Assembly: GCF_001303895.1 (NCBI RefSeq)
Contig: NZ_LJSD01000051.1
Span: 1 to 64,000, forward strand
Direction: 5' to 3'
Source: Mesorhizobium sp. 1M-11
GTDB taxonomy: Bacteria; Pseudomonadota; Alphaproteobacteria; Rhizobiales; Rhizobiaceae
DNA length: 64,000 nucleotides
Shown here: positions 17,054 to 25,483 of the stretch, one piece after another
How the letters are laid out: the number at the start of each line of letters is the position of its first letter
Numbering within the stretch: the stretch's first letter is position 1
Position numbers and translations under genes: made by a program
The notes under the pieces: generated by a model
Databases searched by the model: none
Seen by the model: the letters and a program-made list of their open reading frames with translations, nothing else
Told to the model about the DNA's origin: nothing

Positions 17054-17538
17054 AAGACGTGGCAACCCCGCTCGAGAGCTGGTCGCTCGATCGCGAGATC
17101 GTGCTGGTCAAACTCATCAACCATCCGCGCGCCAAGGTGTTTGCCGCCTGGACGAAGCCCGAGGCGCTGGCCGCATGGTTCGGCCCGACGGGCCTGCGCA
17201 TCGAGAGCCACGAGGCCGACATCCGCGAGGGCGGCATCTGGCGCTTCGACATGGTGGGTACGTTCGAGGGCAAGGAGCAGCGCTTCCCCAACATGATGCG
17301 CTTCCTGGAGATCGTGCCGAACGAGCGCATCGTGATGGACCACGGCTCGCCCGACCCGAACGACCCCGACCGCTTCCGCGTGACGGTGACCTTCGACGAG
17401 CAGAGCGACGGCAAGACGATCCTGACGCTGCGCCAGCTCCACCCCAGCCGCGAACGGCGCCAGATCGTCATCGGCTTCGGCGCGGTGGAGTACGGGCTGC
17501 AGACGCTGGACAAGCTGGCGGCCTGGCTGGAGGGGTGA
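17050..17538 (+). CDS. SRPBCC (AHSA1/START-like) domain protein
   Basis: Protein of 162 residues with the helix-grip fold: LINHPRAKVFAAWTKPEALAAWFGPTG, then IREGGIWRFDMVG, GKEQRFPNMMRFLEIVPNERIVMDHG and a C-terminal helix GLQTLDKLAAWLEG. The AHSA1 subfamily is named after the Hsp90 activator, but bacterial members bind small hydrophobic ligands. Translationally coupled to the ArsR gene. ArsR-AHSA1-reductase sets are common in rhizobia; the physiological ligand is unknown. Confidence 0.9.
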   Translation: MKDVATPLESWSLDREIVLVKLINHPRAKVFAAWTKPEALAAWFGPTGLRIESHEADIREGGIWRFDMVGTFEGKEQRFPNMMRFLEIVPNERIVMDHGSPDPNDPDRFRVTVTFDEQSDGKTILTLRQLHPSRERRQIVIGFGAVEYGLQTLDKLAAWLEG

Positions 17539-17584
17539 ATATCCGCTTTCCACGGATTGGAGAAACGCTCCCTGTCACGCCGCT

Positions 17585-18781
17585 CTAGGCCGCCAGAAGA
17601 GCGCTGACCATGCCGGCGGTGCGGGGCGCAAGCGTGAGACCGATGTGGCCGTGGCCGAAGGCGAGGACGATGTCGCGCCCTCCCCGCGATGGCCGGATGA
17701 CGGGAACGGAGTCGGGCATGGACGGGCGGAAGCCGAGCCAGCGGCGGTCCGGTTCGCCGAGCTCCGGGAAAATCCGGCGTGCGTTCGCCGCCAGCGACTG
17801 CAGCCGCCGCGCATTGGCCGGAGCAGTGTTTCCGCCAAGTTCGACAAGACCGGCGACGCGCAGCCGGCCGCGCATCGGGCAGAAATAGAAGCCATGCGCG
17901 GTCGGGCAGACCGGCCGTTCCACCGGCGGCGTATCCATGTCGAACTCGACATGGTAGCCGCGCTCGGTGTCGAGACGGACCGGATCGCCGATCTGGGCGG
18001 CCAGCTTCCGGGAACGGCTGCCGGCGGCGATGACCGCGACACGCGCGCCGATCTCGAAGGCCCCGGCCAGGATGCGGACCCCGGCGGACGCGCGCGCGAT
18101 CGCCTGCGCGGAAGCCTGCACGAATTCTACTCCCGCGCTGCGGGCCGCCACCGACAGGCGGCGCATCGTCTCGCCCGGATCGACGAGATTGATCGCATCG
18201 GGGAAGAACAGGCCGCCGCCCTCGACAGGCGGCAGCCGGGGTTCCAGCCGCAGCACCTCGTCGGGCGAAAGCAGTTCCTGGGCGACGCCATAGCTGCGGC
18301 GCAGCGCGACGTCGGCCGAGGCCGCCCGGAAGGCCTTTTGCGTGTTGTAGAGGTAGAGGCAGCCTTTCGCCGAGATGAGGTCCGATGCGCCGATTTCCGC
18401 CGCCAGCTCGCGCCATGCCGCAGGCGCATCGGACAGGAGTTCGGCGATGCGGCGGGTGTTGTCACGGTAGCGGTGCGGCAGCGACTCGTAAGCGAAGCGC
18501 GCCAGCCACGGAAACAAAGCGGGCAAGGCGGCGGCGCGGATCGACAGGGGACCCTCCGCGTCGAGCAGCAGCGGCAAAAGGTTGCGCAGGACCGCGGGCG
18601 TCCCCACCGGCAGCACCGCATAATCCGCGATGGTGCCGGCATTGCCGTAGGAGGCGCCGCTGCCGGGCTCGTTCGGCTCGATCACCACGACCTCGCGGCC
18701 ATCGGCGCGAAGCCGAAGCGCGATCGCCAGACCGATGACGCCGCCGCCGATCACGGCGACGTCGGTCGAAATCCTGCTCAT
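17585..18781 (-). CDS. FAD-dependent D-amino-acid dehydrogenase-like oxidoreductase (DadA type)
   Basis: Flavoenzyme of 398 residues (DAO family). N-terminal FAD dinucleotide motif DVAVIGGGVIGLAIALRLR, then EPNEPGSGASYGNAGTIADYAVLPVG as in DadA; the C-terminal FAD site is WLGFRPSMPDSVPVIRPS with GHGHIGLTLAP. It should oxidise an amino acid (probably a D-form or a secondary amine) to the keto acid, feeding the respiratory chain. Last gene of an amino-acid ABC importer operon, 84 bases after the ATPase. Start taken at ATG 18779-18781; a GTG at 18790 is possible. Substrate is inference from context. Confidence 0.88.
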   Translation of the reverse strand: MSRISTDVAVIGGGVIGLAIALRLRADGREVVVIEPNEPGSGASYGNAGTIADYAVLPVGTPAVLRNLLPLLLDAEGPLSIRAAALPALFPWLARFAYESLPHRYRDNTRRIAELLSDAPAAWRELAAEIGASDLISAKGCLYLYNTQKAFRAASADVALRRSYGVAQELLSPDEVLRLEPRLPPVEGGGLFFPDAINLVDPGETMRRLSVAARSAGVEFVQASAQAIARASAGVRILAGAFEIGARVAVIAAGSRSRKLAAQIGDPVRLDTERGYHVEFDMDTPPVERPVCPTAHGFYFCPMRGRLRVAGLVELGGNTAPANARRLQSLAANARRIFPELGEPDRRWLGFRPSMPDSVPVIRPSRGGRDIVLAFGHGHIGLTLAPRTAGMVSALLAA

Positions 18782-18865
18782 CCGATCCACACCAGGTTAG
18801 AAGGAGGACAATCGGCGGCGCCACCGCCTTGCGCAGCCGATCATGGGAACGACCGACGCCGGCGT

Positions 18866-19654
18866 TCAGCCGGACGCCGCGTATTTCGCGACATAGGCGC
18901 GCGTGCGCGCCTCGCGCGGCCGGTCGAGCACATCCGCCGCGGCGCCCTGCTCGATGATCTTGCCGCCGTCGATGAACACGACCCAGTCCGATACTTCCCG
19001 CGCGAAGGGCAGTTCGTGGGTGACCAGGATCATCGTCATGCCGTCGGCGGCGAGTTCGCGCATCACCCGCAGCACCTCGCCCGTCGATTCCGGATCGAGC
19101 GCCGAGGTCGGTTCGTCGAACAGAAGCACGGTGGGCCCCAGCGCCAGCGCCCGGGCAATCGCCACGCGCTGCTGCTCCCCACCCGACATGCGCTCCGGAT
19201 AGGCGGTCGCCCGATGCGCCAGGCCGACGCGGGTAAGCAGGCGCACGGCACGTTCGACCGCCTCGCGCTCGCCGATGCCGGCAGCGTGCATCTGCGCGAG
19301 AACGACGTTTTCGACCGCGGTCAGATGCGGGAACAGGTTGAAGCGCTGGAACACCATGCCGACGCGCTGGCGCAGCCTGGCGAGATCCTTGCACGTCACC
19401 GCGCCCCCGGCGCAGATCGCCTCGCCATTGACCTCGATGACGCCGTCGTCGGGCTGCTCGAGCAGGTTGACGCAGCGCATCAGCGTCGTCTTGCCGCCGC
19501 CGCTCTGGCCGATGATGCTGACGATGCGGCCGCCCGGCACGTCGAGATCGATGCCGCCGAGAACCTGCCTGCCGTCGAAGGATTTCCTGAGGCCGCGGAT
19601 GGTGACGGCCGGCCTGGCGGTGGCTGCCTCTACGTTGACTGCGTGCTGTGTCAT
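18866..19654 (-). CDS. Polar amino-acid ABC transporter ATP-binding protein
   Basis: GlnQ/HisP-type ATPase of 262 residues. Walker A is GQSGGGKTT (family usual GPSGSGKST), Q-loop VFQRFNLFPHLT, signature MSGGEQQRVAIARAL, Walker B VLLFDEPTSALDPE, and H-loop ILVTHELPFA. Its ATG overlaps the permease stop (ATGA at 19651-19654); longer upstream open frame is therefore not used. Works with the permease and binding protein upstream in the same operon. Confidence 0.94.
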   Translation of the reverse strand: MTQHAVNVEAATARPAVTIRGLRKSFDGRQVLGGIDLDVPGGRIVSIIGQSGGGKTTLMRCVNLLEQPDDGVIEVNGEAICAGGAVTCKDLARLRQRVGMVFQRFNLFPHLTAVENVVLAQMHAAGIGEREAVERAVRLLTRVGLAHRATAYPERMSGGEQQRVAIARALALGPTVLLFDEPTSALDPESTGEVLRVMRELAADGMTMILVTHELPFAREVSDWVVFIDGGKIIEQGAAADVLDRPREARTRAYVAKYAASG

Positions 19655-20394
19655 GGGGTTTCCCCTGCGAGCAATGTCCTGGCCAGCCGCAACCGCCGGC
19701 GCCGGCCGCGCGAGAGCGGTACGCCTGCCTGGATCGTGCGCTCCAGCCACAGAAGGCTCTGCGACACCGGATAGCAGACCGCGAAATAGATGGCCGCGAT
19801 GACGAGATAGACCTCCAGCGCGCGGAACGTCTCGGATGCGATCAGCTGCGCCTGGGTCATCAGTTCGGCGGCCGAGATCGTCACCAGCAGCGAGGTCGAT
19901 TTGAGCAGGTCGACGAACATGGTGTTGGTGCCGGGCAGCGCCAGCCGCAGCGCCTGCGGCAGCACGACGTGGCCGAAGGTGGTGCCGCGGCCGAGGCCCA
20001 GCGCCTGCGCCGCCTCGTTCTGGCCGGAATGGATGCCGGCGATGGCCGCGCGGAAGATCTCCGACAGATAGGCCGCGTAGAACAGGACAAGGCTGAGCAC
20101 GCCGGCGGCGAAGACGCTGAGCTTGATCCCCACCGACGGCAGGCCGAAATAGGTGACGAAGATGATCGCCAGCAGCGGCACGTTCTTGAAGACCTCCGTG
20201 TAGAGCGCGGCCGGCAGCCGCACCAGGCGCAGGCGGTTGAGACGCATCAGCGCGAGCAGCAGGCCGAGAACCGCGGCGCCGAGGAAGCTGGCGACGGTGT
20301 AGGCAAGGGTCCTGGCGAGACCCCAGCCGATATTGCCCGCATAGTCGCCCCAGGGAACATGCAGAAACCCGGTGAAGACATCGGAAGGTGACAC
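19651..20394 (-). CDS. Polar amino-acid ABC transporter permease
   Basis: HisM/GlnP-type inner-membrane permease of 247 residues, starting at a GTG. The family signature (YTEVFKNVPLLAIIFVTYFGLP) and the EAA loop (GIHSGQNEAAQALGLGRGTTFGHVVLPQALRLALP) are intact. About five helices. It lies 18 bases after the binding-protein gene. Only one permease is encoded, so the channel is either a homodimer or uses a partner from elsewhere. Confidence 0.94.
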   Translation of the reverse strand: MSPSDVFTGFLHVPWGDYAGNIGWGLARTLAYTVASFLGAAVLGLLLALMRLNRLRLVRLPAALYTEVFKNVPLLAIIFVTYFGLPSVGIKLSVFAAGVLSLVLFYAAYLSEIFRAAIAGIHSGQNEAAQALGLGRGTTFGHVVLPQALRLALPGTNTMFVDLLKSTSLLVTISAAELMTQAQLIASETFRALEVYLVIAAIYFAVCYPVSQSLLWLERTIQAGVPLSRGRRRRLRLARTLLAGETP

Positions 20395-20412
20395 GATCCG
20401 GCCCTCCGCTCT

Positions 20413-21333
20413 TCAGGGCGCGATCGAGGGTGGCGACCAGTCCGCCGGACGATCGACGCCACGGCGCTGTGCCGCCATTTCCGGCGAAGGAACCAGGAAC
20501 TGCTTGGGGTCACCGCCCCATTTGGTGATCAGCGCCGAGAGCGAGCCATCCTTGTACATGGCGTCGATCTGGTCGGAGACCGCTTTGGCCAGCTTCGGCG
20601 CCTCTTTAGGCAGGTAGAAGCCGGTCATGTAGGGCTGGAAATACTGGTAGTCGGGATGCGCCTTGACCTCGTCGGCGGTCGGCGGCGTCAGGTATTCGAC
20701 GCTGAACTTCATGTCCGGCCGCTGCTTCTGCTGATAGACGATCAGCAGCGGATCGAGGAAGCCGACATTCAGCCGGCCCGACGCCAGGTCCTGGAACACG
20801 CTGTCGGCCGAGGGATAGGTGTGCGGCGTGGCATTCGGCACCTGGGCAATCGATTTCGCCCAGACATAGCCGGTGACCGTGCCGAGGTCCTTGCCTTCGA
20901 GGCTCTTGACGTCCGGAAATTTGTCGGTGCCCGCGACGGCCATGGCCGGCGGCGAATAATAGGGCGGATCGGTGAACAGGCCGACCTTCTGGCGCGCGTC
21001 CGACCAGGCGATGCCGCCGATGGTGATGTCGGCGCGGCGCGACTGCACCGAGGCCAGCATGCCGGGGAAATCGGTGACGTTGACTTCCATCTTGAGGCCG
21101 AGCTTGTCGGCGACCGCGGCGAGGATGTCGCTGTCCAGCCCGACCAGCTTGTCATCCTTCATCGCCGTGTAGGGCATGTAGGGCTGGATGGTGACCTGCA
21201 GGACGCCGGGCTTCAGCGTCTCGAGCTCCTCCGCCCGGGCGGGCTGAAGCGCCGCCAGCAATCCCATGCCGAGGCCGAGCAGCGCGGCGACACCTCCCTT
21301 GAAAGACGACGGCGAAAATTTCCCCTTTTTCAT
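20413..21333 (-). CDS. Amino-acid ABC transporter substrate-binding protein (family 3)
   Basis: Periplasmic protein of 306 residues with a signal peptide (MKKGKFSPSSFKGGVAALLG, cleaved after PARA). Family-3 features: LQVTIQPYMPYTAMKDDKLVGLDSDILAAVADKLGLKMEV, ADITIGGIAWSDARQKVGLFTDPPYY and KDLGTVTGYVW. First gene of the operon SBP-permease-ATPase-DadA, divergent from a GntR regulator. The association with an amino-acid oxidase suggests uptake of an amino acid that is oxidised inside. Confidence 0.93.
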   Translation of the reverse strand: MKKGKFSPSSFKGGVAALLGLGMGLLAALQPARAEELETLKPGVLQVTIQPYMPYTAMKDDKLVGLDSDILAAVADKLGLKMEVNVTDFPGMLASVQSRRADITIGGIAWSDARQKVGLFTDPPYYSPPAMAVAGTDKFPDVKSLEGKDLGTVTGYVWAKSIAQVPNATPHTYPSADSVFQDLASGRLNVGFLDPLLIVYQQKQRPDMKFSVEYLTPPTADEVKAHPDYQYFQPYMTGFYLPKEAPKLAKAVSDQIDAMYKDGSLSALITKWGGDPKQFLVPSPEMAAQRRGVDRPADWSPPSIAP

Positions 21334-21355
21334 GACCGATACCTCCCTGTAACCG

Positions 21356-21389
21356 GATCAATATATTTGTAATATATCGATCAATATAT
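21356..21389. promoter_or_regulatory. Direct-repeat operator candidate between SBP and GntR genes
   Basis: GATCAATATAT occurs at 21356-21366 and again at 21379-21389, spaced 23 bases start to start, in a strikingly A+T-rich patch (21357-21400) within otherwise G+C-rich DNA. It lies between the divergent amino-acid transporter operon and the GntR gene and is the best candidate for regulator binding and promoter elements. Confidence 0.5.
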
Positions 21390-21451
21390 TATACATATCC
21401 ATTGTCAAGCGATTCTCGGCGATCGGTCGGCGGCACGGTGGAGACAGGGCG

Positions 21452-22129
21452 ATGGACGCTTGGATGCGTGAGGGAGACGATGAGGCCGGCTCGACGCTGG
21501 CCGAACGCACCTATCTGCAATTGCGGGAGGACATCATCACGGTGAAGCTGGCGCCGGGCACGCTGCTGCGCGAGAGCGAGCTGATGAAGCGGCTCGACGT
21601 CGGCCGCACGCCGGTGCGCGAGGCGCTGCTGCGGCTGCAGCGCGACGGCTTCGTCGACGTCAACGGCCGCCGGGGCACATCCGTCAGCAAGATCGACATC
21701 AGCGACCTGTCGGCGATCTATGAAGCGCGCGCGACCATCGAGTCCTGGGCGACACGGCTGGCCGCGGAGCGCCTGCGCGAACCGGAGCGCCGGGAAGCGC
21801 GAAAGCTGCTCGAAGAACTGGCGGCCTTTTCGGATCGACCGGAAGCCGAGCCGCTGCTGGCGCTCGACCGCCGCATCCACCGCTTCATCTACCGCGCCGC
21901 CAAGAACCCCTATCTGTTCGACACGCTCGACCACTACCACAACCTGTCGCTGCGCATCTTGCATGTGGCGACACGGCGCTTCCCGGAATTGCTGTCGGGC
22001 CTGGACAAGGTCCTGCACGAGCAGACCCAGATGCTCGAAGCGGTCTGCCGCGGCGACGGCGAAACCGCCGAACGCATCGCGCTGCATCATGTGCTGAGTT
22101 TTGAAGAGGACGTGCGGAAGGTCATTTGA
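21452..22129 (+). CDS. GntR-family regulator, FCD (FadR) subgroup
   Basis: Regulator of 225 residues: GntR winged HTH at about residues 12-75 (TYLQLREDIITVKLAPGTLLRESELMKRLDVGRTPVREALLRLQRDGFV), then an all-helical FCD ligand domain with likely metal/ligand residues in LALDRRIHRFIYRAA and ERIALHHVLSFEEDV. Start ATG 21452 with GGAGACAGG upstream. Divergent from the amino-acid transporter/DadA operon, which it probably represses in the absence of substrate. Confidence 0.93.
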   Translation: MDAWMREGDDEAGSTLAERTYLQLREDIITVKLAPGTLLRESELMKRLDVGRTPVREALLRLQRDGFVDVNGRRGTSVSKIDISDLSAIYEARATIESWATRLAAERLREPERREARKLLEELAAFSDRPEAEPLLALDRRIHRFIYRAAKNPYLFDTLDHYHNLSLRILHVATRRFPELLSGLDKVLHEQTQMLEAVCRGDGETAERIALHHVLSFEEDVRKVI

Positions 22130-22228
22130 GTGGCGGGGCGGGATGCGTTGCTGCTGACCGGCTGAACCGAAGTACCGGCGCCTGCCTTGCCGCGCCAGTC
22201 CTTTCACCGGCGCGGGAGTTCCGGTGTG

Positions 22229-23002
22229 CTACTTGGCGATCAGCATCTGGGTGGCCAGATCTTTCGGTTGAGCCGACTGAAGCGCTGCCCCCTCCGAGAA
22301 CAGCTTCTTTTTCTTCTTGGTTATCGGCTTGCCTTTCTTGTCGAAGCCGACAACGACGTCGTTTGGCACCAGCTTGACGCTGATGGTCTGGACGTCCGAC
22401 CGGCTTGCCAATTGGGATGCCGACAGCGAAAGCGGTATCATCTTGAGACCGACGCCGCCGCTTGCGTTGACCTTCCTCTCCACCGAGAAGATGGTCTGGT
22501 AGTCGAGCTGGCTCACGGCAAAGAGCGGGGCGCCGTCGGCAGCCTTGTCCAACCCACGCGCGATGCCCCAAAGCCACGCCCCGAAGCCGATGCCCGGCTT
22601 GGTGCCTTTCAGGCTGTCGCAAATCCTGGTGTCCGACACTTTCGGATCGAGCTCGAAGGTTATCGTGGTGACAACCGTATGCTTGCGCGTCGTCTGCGAA
22701 CTCAATCCCAGGTCAACCGAGACGCCCTGATAGGGGACAAGGCCGGTTATCGTGGCACCGGTCTGGCGATCGACCGATTGAGCGATGTTCAGATTCATCG
22801 TCCCGGTTACAGGCCAACCCTTCAGCGGCAGGTGCGCGCCATGATAGTTGACGATATAGTCGGCATAGTCGCACTTCAGGGAATTGACGAACAAATCTAC
22901 AGGGATAGGCGTATACTGGCCTGTCGGCTCAGGTAAACTCGCGCAACCCTGCACTGCAAACGCGATCACGACTGCCGAGACCGCCAAATAGCGGGTAGCC
23001 AT
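22229..23002 (-). CDS. Hypothetical lipoprotein, 257 residues
   Basis: Starts at ATG 23000-23002 with GGGGGA upstream. Signal sequence MATRYLAVSAVVIAFAVQGC has a lipobox (VQGC), acylated Cys 20. The mature part is mostly beta-rich with no family I recognise; it includes KCDYADYIVNYHG and a basic patch KKGKPITKKKKKLF near the C-terminus. Probably an outer- or inner-membrane-anchored periplasmic protein. Monocistronic, convergent with the GntR gene. The 223 bases upstream of it (23003-23225) show no gene or clear repeat. Confidence 0.75.
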   Translation of the reverse strand: MATRYLAVSAVVIAFAVQGCASLPEPTGQYTPIPVDLFVNSLKCDYADYIVNYHGAHLPLKGWPVTGTMNLNIAQSVDRQTGATITGLVPYQGVSVDLGLSSQTTRKHTVVTTITFELDPKVSDTRICDSLKGTKPGIGFGAWLWGIARGLDKAADGAPLFAVSQLDYQTIFSVERKVNASGGVGLKMIPLSLSASQLASRSDVQTISVKLVPNDVVVGFDKKGKPITKKKKKLFSEGAALQSAQPKDLATQMLIAK

Positions 23003-23225
23003 CTTTGAAATCCCCCAATCCCCAAGCATAAGGCTTGCGCAATAGTGGATTGGAGTCAATCGGAAGCTTCTGAACGACCACGAAAGCTTTGCGACTTCTG
23101 TCTTGCCTTCGAATTCAACAGTGCTTTCCTGGCATTGCCCCTCGCCTCGATGAACGAGCGAGGGCAGACCGGAGCTGACACAGCAGCAGCTCCGGGGCGC
23201 AAAACAGCGCCGTGCGCCTGCCCCC

Positions 23226-23804
23226 CTAGCCGCCGGCCATTTCTCCATGGAGCGGCAAGGCTGCTGCCGTCTCAGGGGAGACTGGGCGCCGGATGGTCAG
23301 CGCGCTGGTCGTTGGGATTCCCCGCAGCGCGCCGAGCACCATGTTGTGCGAGAGGGCGCGCTTGTGGATCCGCTCCAGATCGGCGCGCGGCGCGGAGGAC
23401 TCCACGGTCGCGGCGAGATGAAGGGACAGGTAGCAGTGGCGGGCATCGGCTGGTGCTTCGAGCCCATCCAGACCGTCGAACTCGCCGCGCGGATCGAACA
23501 CGCCTTCCACGACGAACTCGACCGAATGCAGGTCGACCCCTTCATGCGCCGCCAGCATCGGATAGTCCGAACCGGCACAGACGGCCGCAGCCGTGAAGAT
23601 CTGCTCCCAGGGAAACACGACATCGGCCGGGTTGCCTTCAAGGCTCCGCGGCCGCTCGAGCGAGGCGCCGGCATAAGGATTGTCCGATTGCGGATCGAAG
23701 CGATAGCGGGCGCGATAGGTGCCGCGCACCGCATCGCCATGCTTCTTCAGAACGGAAACGATATCGTGAGCCGTGCTCACGGCTTCTCCAAAGACGACTG
23801 GCAT
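23226..23804 (-). CDS. OsmC-like protein lacking the second canonical cysteine
   Basis: Protein of 192 residues with an OsmC-type layout: N-terminal strands (GDAVRGTYRARYRFDPQ), the long helix FPWEQIFTAAAVCAGSDYPMLAAHEGVDL carrying Cys 76, then FVVEGVFDPRGEFDGL and a C-terminal helix. OsmC peroxidases use a Cys in the helix and a second Cys near the C-terminal RALSHNM region; here the latter position is occupied by Ser-His-Asn and the only other Cys (124) is elsewhere. It may therefore not be a thiol peroxidase. Start ATG with AAGGAG upstream. Last gene of the ECF sigma-AhpD-OsmC group. Confidence 0.75.
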   Translation of the reverse strand: MPVVFGEAVSTAHDIVSVLKKHGDAVRGTYRARYRFDPQSDNPYAGASLERPRSLEGNPADVVFPWEQIFTAAAVCAGSDYPMLAAHEGVDLHSVEFVVEGVFDPRGEFDGLDGLEAPADARHCYLSLHLAATVESSAPRADLERIHKRALSHNMVLGALRGIPTTSALTIRRPVSPETAAALPLHGEMAGG

Positions 23805-23885
23805 CTTCTTCTCCTTTCGAGGACGAATGTTGCTGCGTCGCGGTCAAGGCGCGGACGGCCATGACCGCCTGCCGATGCGGCGCGC

Positions 23886-24395
23886 CTATTTGGCCGCGCC
23901 GGCCGTCTCGGCATTGCCGCCGAGGTCCTTCTTGAAGGTGTCGAGGTCGACCTGCATGCCGTTGAAGATGGTGCTCCAGTGGCGTGTCGACGCGGCGATC
24001 GCGACCGCCTCCTGGATCTCGTCCTCCGTCGCGCCCGCCTGCTTGGCGTTCTTGGTGTCTTCCCAGATGCAGTAGCTGCACGGGATCTGGGCCGCGACGG
24101 CAAGCGAGATCAGCGCCTTGAACTTCGGCGGCAGGGCGGTGTCGCCCGAAAACTGCAGCGCCTTCACCTCGGCCCAGGCACCGGGAAGTGCCGTCTTGGA
24201 CACCTGGTGCAGGAAGCTGGGCACCGAACCGAGCGTCTGCTGGACATCCTTGTAGGTGGCGTCGACCTCGGCCTGGCCGGCGAGCGTCGCGGCGGGTGCG
24301 CCGAGCGTTCCGCCGGCGACGGCGCAAGCGAAGGCGCCCATGAGGCACCAGCGTGGCCGGCTGGCCCGGCAAATGTCGGAAACAAGCTTGGACAT
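23886..24395 (-). CDS. Carboxymuconolactone decarboxylase/AhpD-like protein with signal peptide
   Basis: Protein of 169 residues. A CMD-type helical core contains the AhpD-like redox pair IPCSYCIWED (Cys 106, Cys 109), with ALPPKFKALISLAVAAQ before and TEDEIQEAVAIAASTRHWSTIFNG after. An N-terminal hydrophobic segment (CLMGAFACAVAGGTLGAPAATLAG) looks like a signal peptide, so it is probably periplasmic, unusual for AhpD. Start ATG 24393-24395 with GGGAGAAAG. It lies between the ECF sigma and OsmC-like genes on the same strand, consistent with a sigma-dependent redox-stress unit. Confidence 0.83.
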   Translation of the reverse strand: MSKLVSDICRASRPRWCLMGAFACAVAGGTLGAPAATLAGQAEVDATYKDVQQTLGSVPSFLHQVSKTALPGAWAEVKALQFSGDTALPPKFKALISLAVAAQIPCSYCIWEDTKNAKQAGATEDEIQEAVAIAASTRHWSTIFNGMQVDLDTFKKDLGGNAETAGAAK

Positions 24396-24471
24396 GATCT
24401 TTCTCCCATCTGGACCCGCGCCCTGTGTGGCTGCGTCCTTCAAGGAGTCGCGGGCGCGGGAGAAAGTTCGA

Positions 24472-25425
24472 TCAGTCCTCACCTGTCCGAGGCGGACGCG
24501 GCGAAAGATGGAGATGAAGGCGCCGGGCCGTTCCATCCCGCTGGAAGATCACCAGGACGACACCGGGCGGACAATGGAAGGGATCCTCCGGCGGATTTGC
24601 GAACCGCCCCTCGACGACGATGACGTTGCCGGCGCCGAGAACGCGTTGCGGCTCGAGCCGGACGCCGGCATCCGTGTCGGAATCGACCTCGCAGGCGAGA
24701 TACGAGCGCCCCTGCACCGGCTGCCCTCCCCCGCGCACGAGACAGAGGTCTTCCGCGAAATGGGTGAGAAAGCGGTCGCGCTCGCCATTGCGATTGAGGC
24801 GATCGAAGATCTCGAAATAGAACCGCTGATGCTCCTGCGATTGCTGCCGGCTCTCGCCATCGACGAGGCCCGCCGTCTCCAGCAGCATCTCGGCCAGTTT
24901 GCGCTTGGCTTCCGACAGGCGGCTGCGCACGGTGCCGATCGGCACCCCCAGGATGGTGGCCAGTTCCTCATAGGATGGATAGCTGCCGAAATAGCGCAGC
25001 AAGGCGGTGGCCTGCAGCGGCTCGGGCAGCTTGCGCAGGGCATCCCACACCCAGTCGCGCAGTGCTGCCTTCTCCAGCCGTTCCTCGACGCCGGCGCTCT
25101 CGTCGCTGCGCTCGGGAACCTCGGCGACCAGCACCTCGCCGCGCCTGCGGCGCAACTGCTGCAGGCAGCAACGGCGCAGCACGGTGTGCAGCCAGCCGAC
25201 GACCGCCTGTGCATCCTTCACATCGCCGATGTGCCTGAGCGCGATCAGAAACGTGTCGTGAACGGCATCTTCGGCTTCCGGCCCGTAACCGAGCAGCCGC
25301 AACGCCGCCGCATAAAGCCTCGGCCGATGGCGCTCCAGCAGCAGCCCAAGACAGGCGCAATCCCCGCCACTGGCCGCGACAGCCAGCTCAGCATCCGTCA
25401 GCCGGATATGAGCCTGATATCCCAT
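24472..25425 (-). CDS. ECF RNA polymerase sigma factor with C-terminal SnoaL-like domain
   Basis: Sigma factor of 317 residues. Region 2 (residues 11-75, RLYAAALRLLGYGPEAEDAVHDTFLIAL) and region 4 (about 125-185, LPEPLQATALLRYFGSYPSYEELATILGVPIGTVRSRLSEAKRKL) are followed by about 125 residues resembling a SnoaL/NTF2 domain (FYFEIFDRLNRNGERDRFLTHFAEDLCLVRGGGQPVQG). This layout matches ECF41-like sigmas, whose extra domain controls activity in place of an anti-sigma factor and which typically neighbour carboxymuconolactone decarboxylase genes, as here. No anti-sigma gene is present. Start ATG 25423-25425. Confidence 0.85.
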   Translation of the reverse strand: MGYQAHIRLTDAELAVAASGGDCACLGLLLERHRPRLYAAALRLLGYGPEAEDAVHDTFLIALRHIGDVKDAQAVVGWLHTVLRRCCLQQLRRRRGEVLVAEVPERSDESAGVEERLEKAALRDWVWDALRKLPEPLQATALLRYFGSYPSYEELATILGVPIGTVRSRLSEAKRKLAEMLLETAGLVDGESRQQSQEHQRFYFEIFDRLNRNGERDRFLTHFAEDLCLVRGGGQPVQGRSYLACEVDSDTDAGVRLEPQRVLGAGNVIVVEGRFANPPEDPFHCPPGVVLVIFQRDGTARRLHLHLSPRPPRTGED

Positions 25426-25483
25426 GGACCATAAGATGCGCCGAAGTCGGGAAAAGTTCGAATCGGAATTTGGCTGGATCGGT

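Noticed and set aside
17645..19774. Plus-strand open frame of 709 codons opposite DadA and the ABC ATPase
   Set aside because: Two recognisable enzymes occupy the minus strand; this frame lacks any motif.
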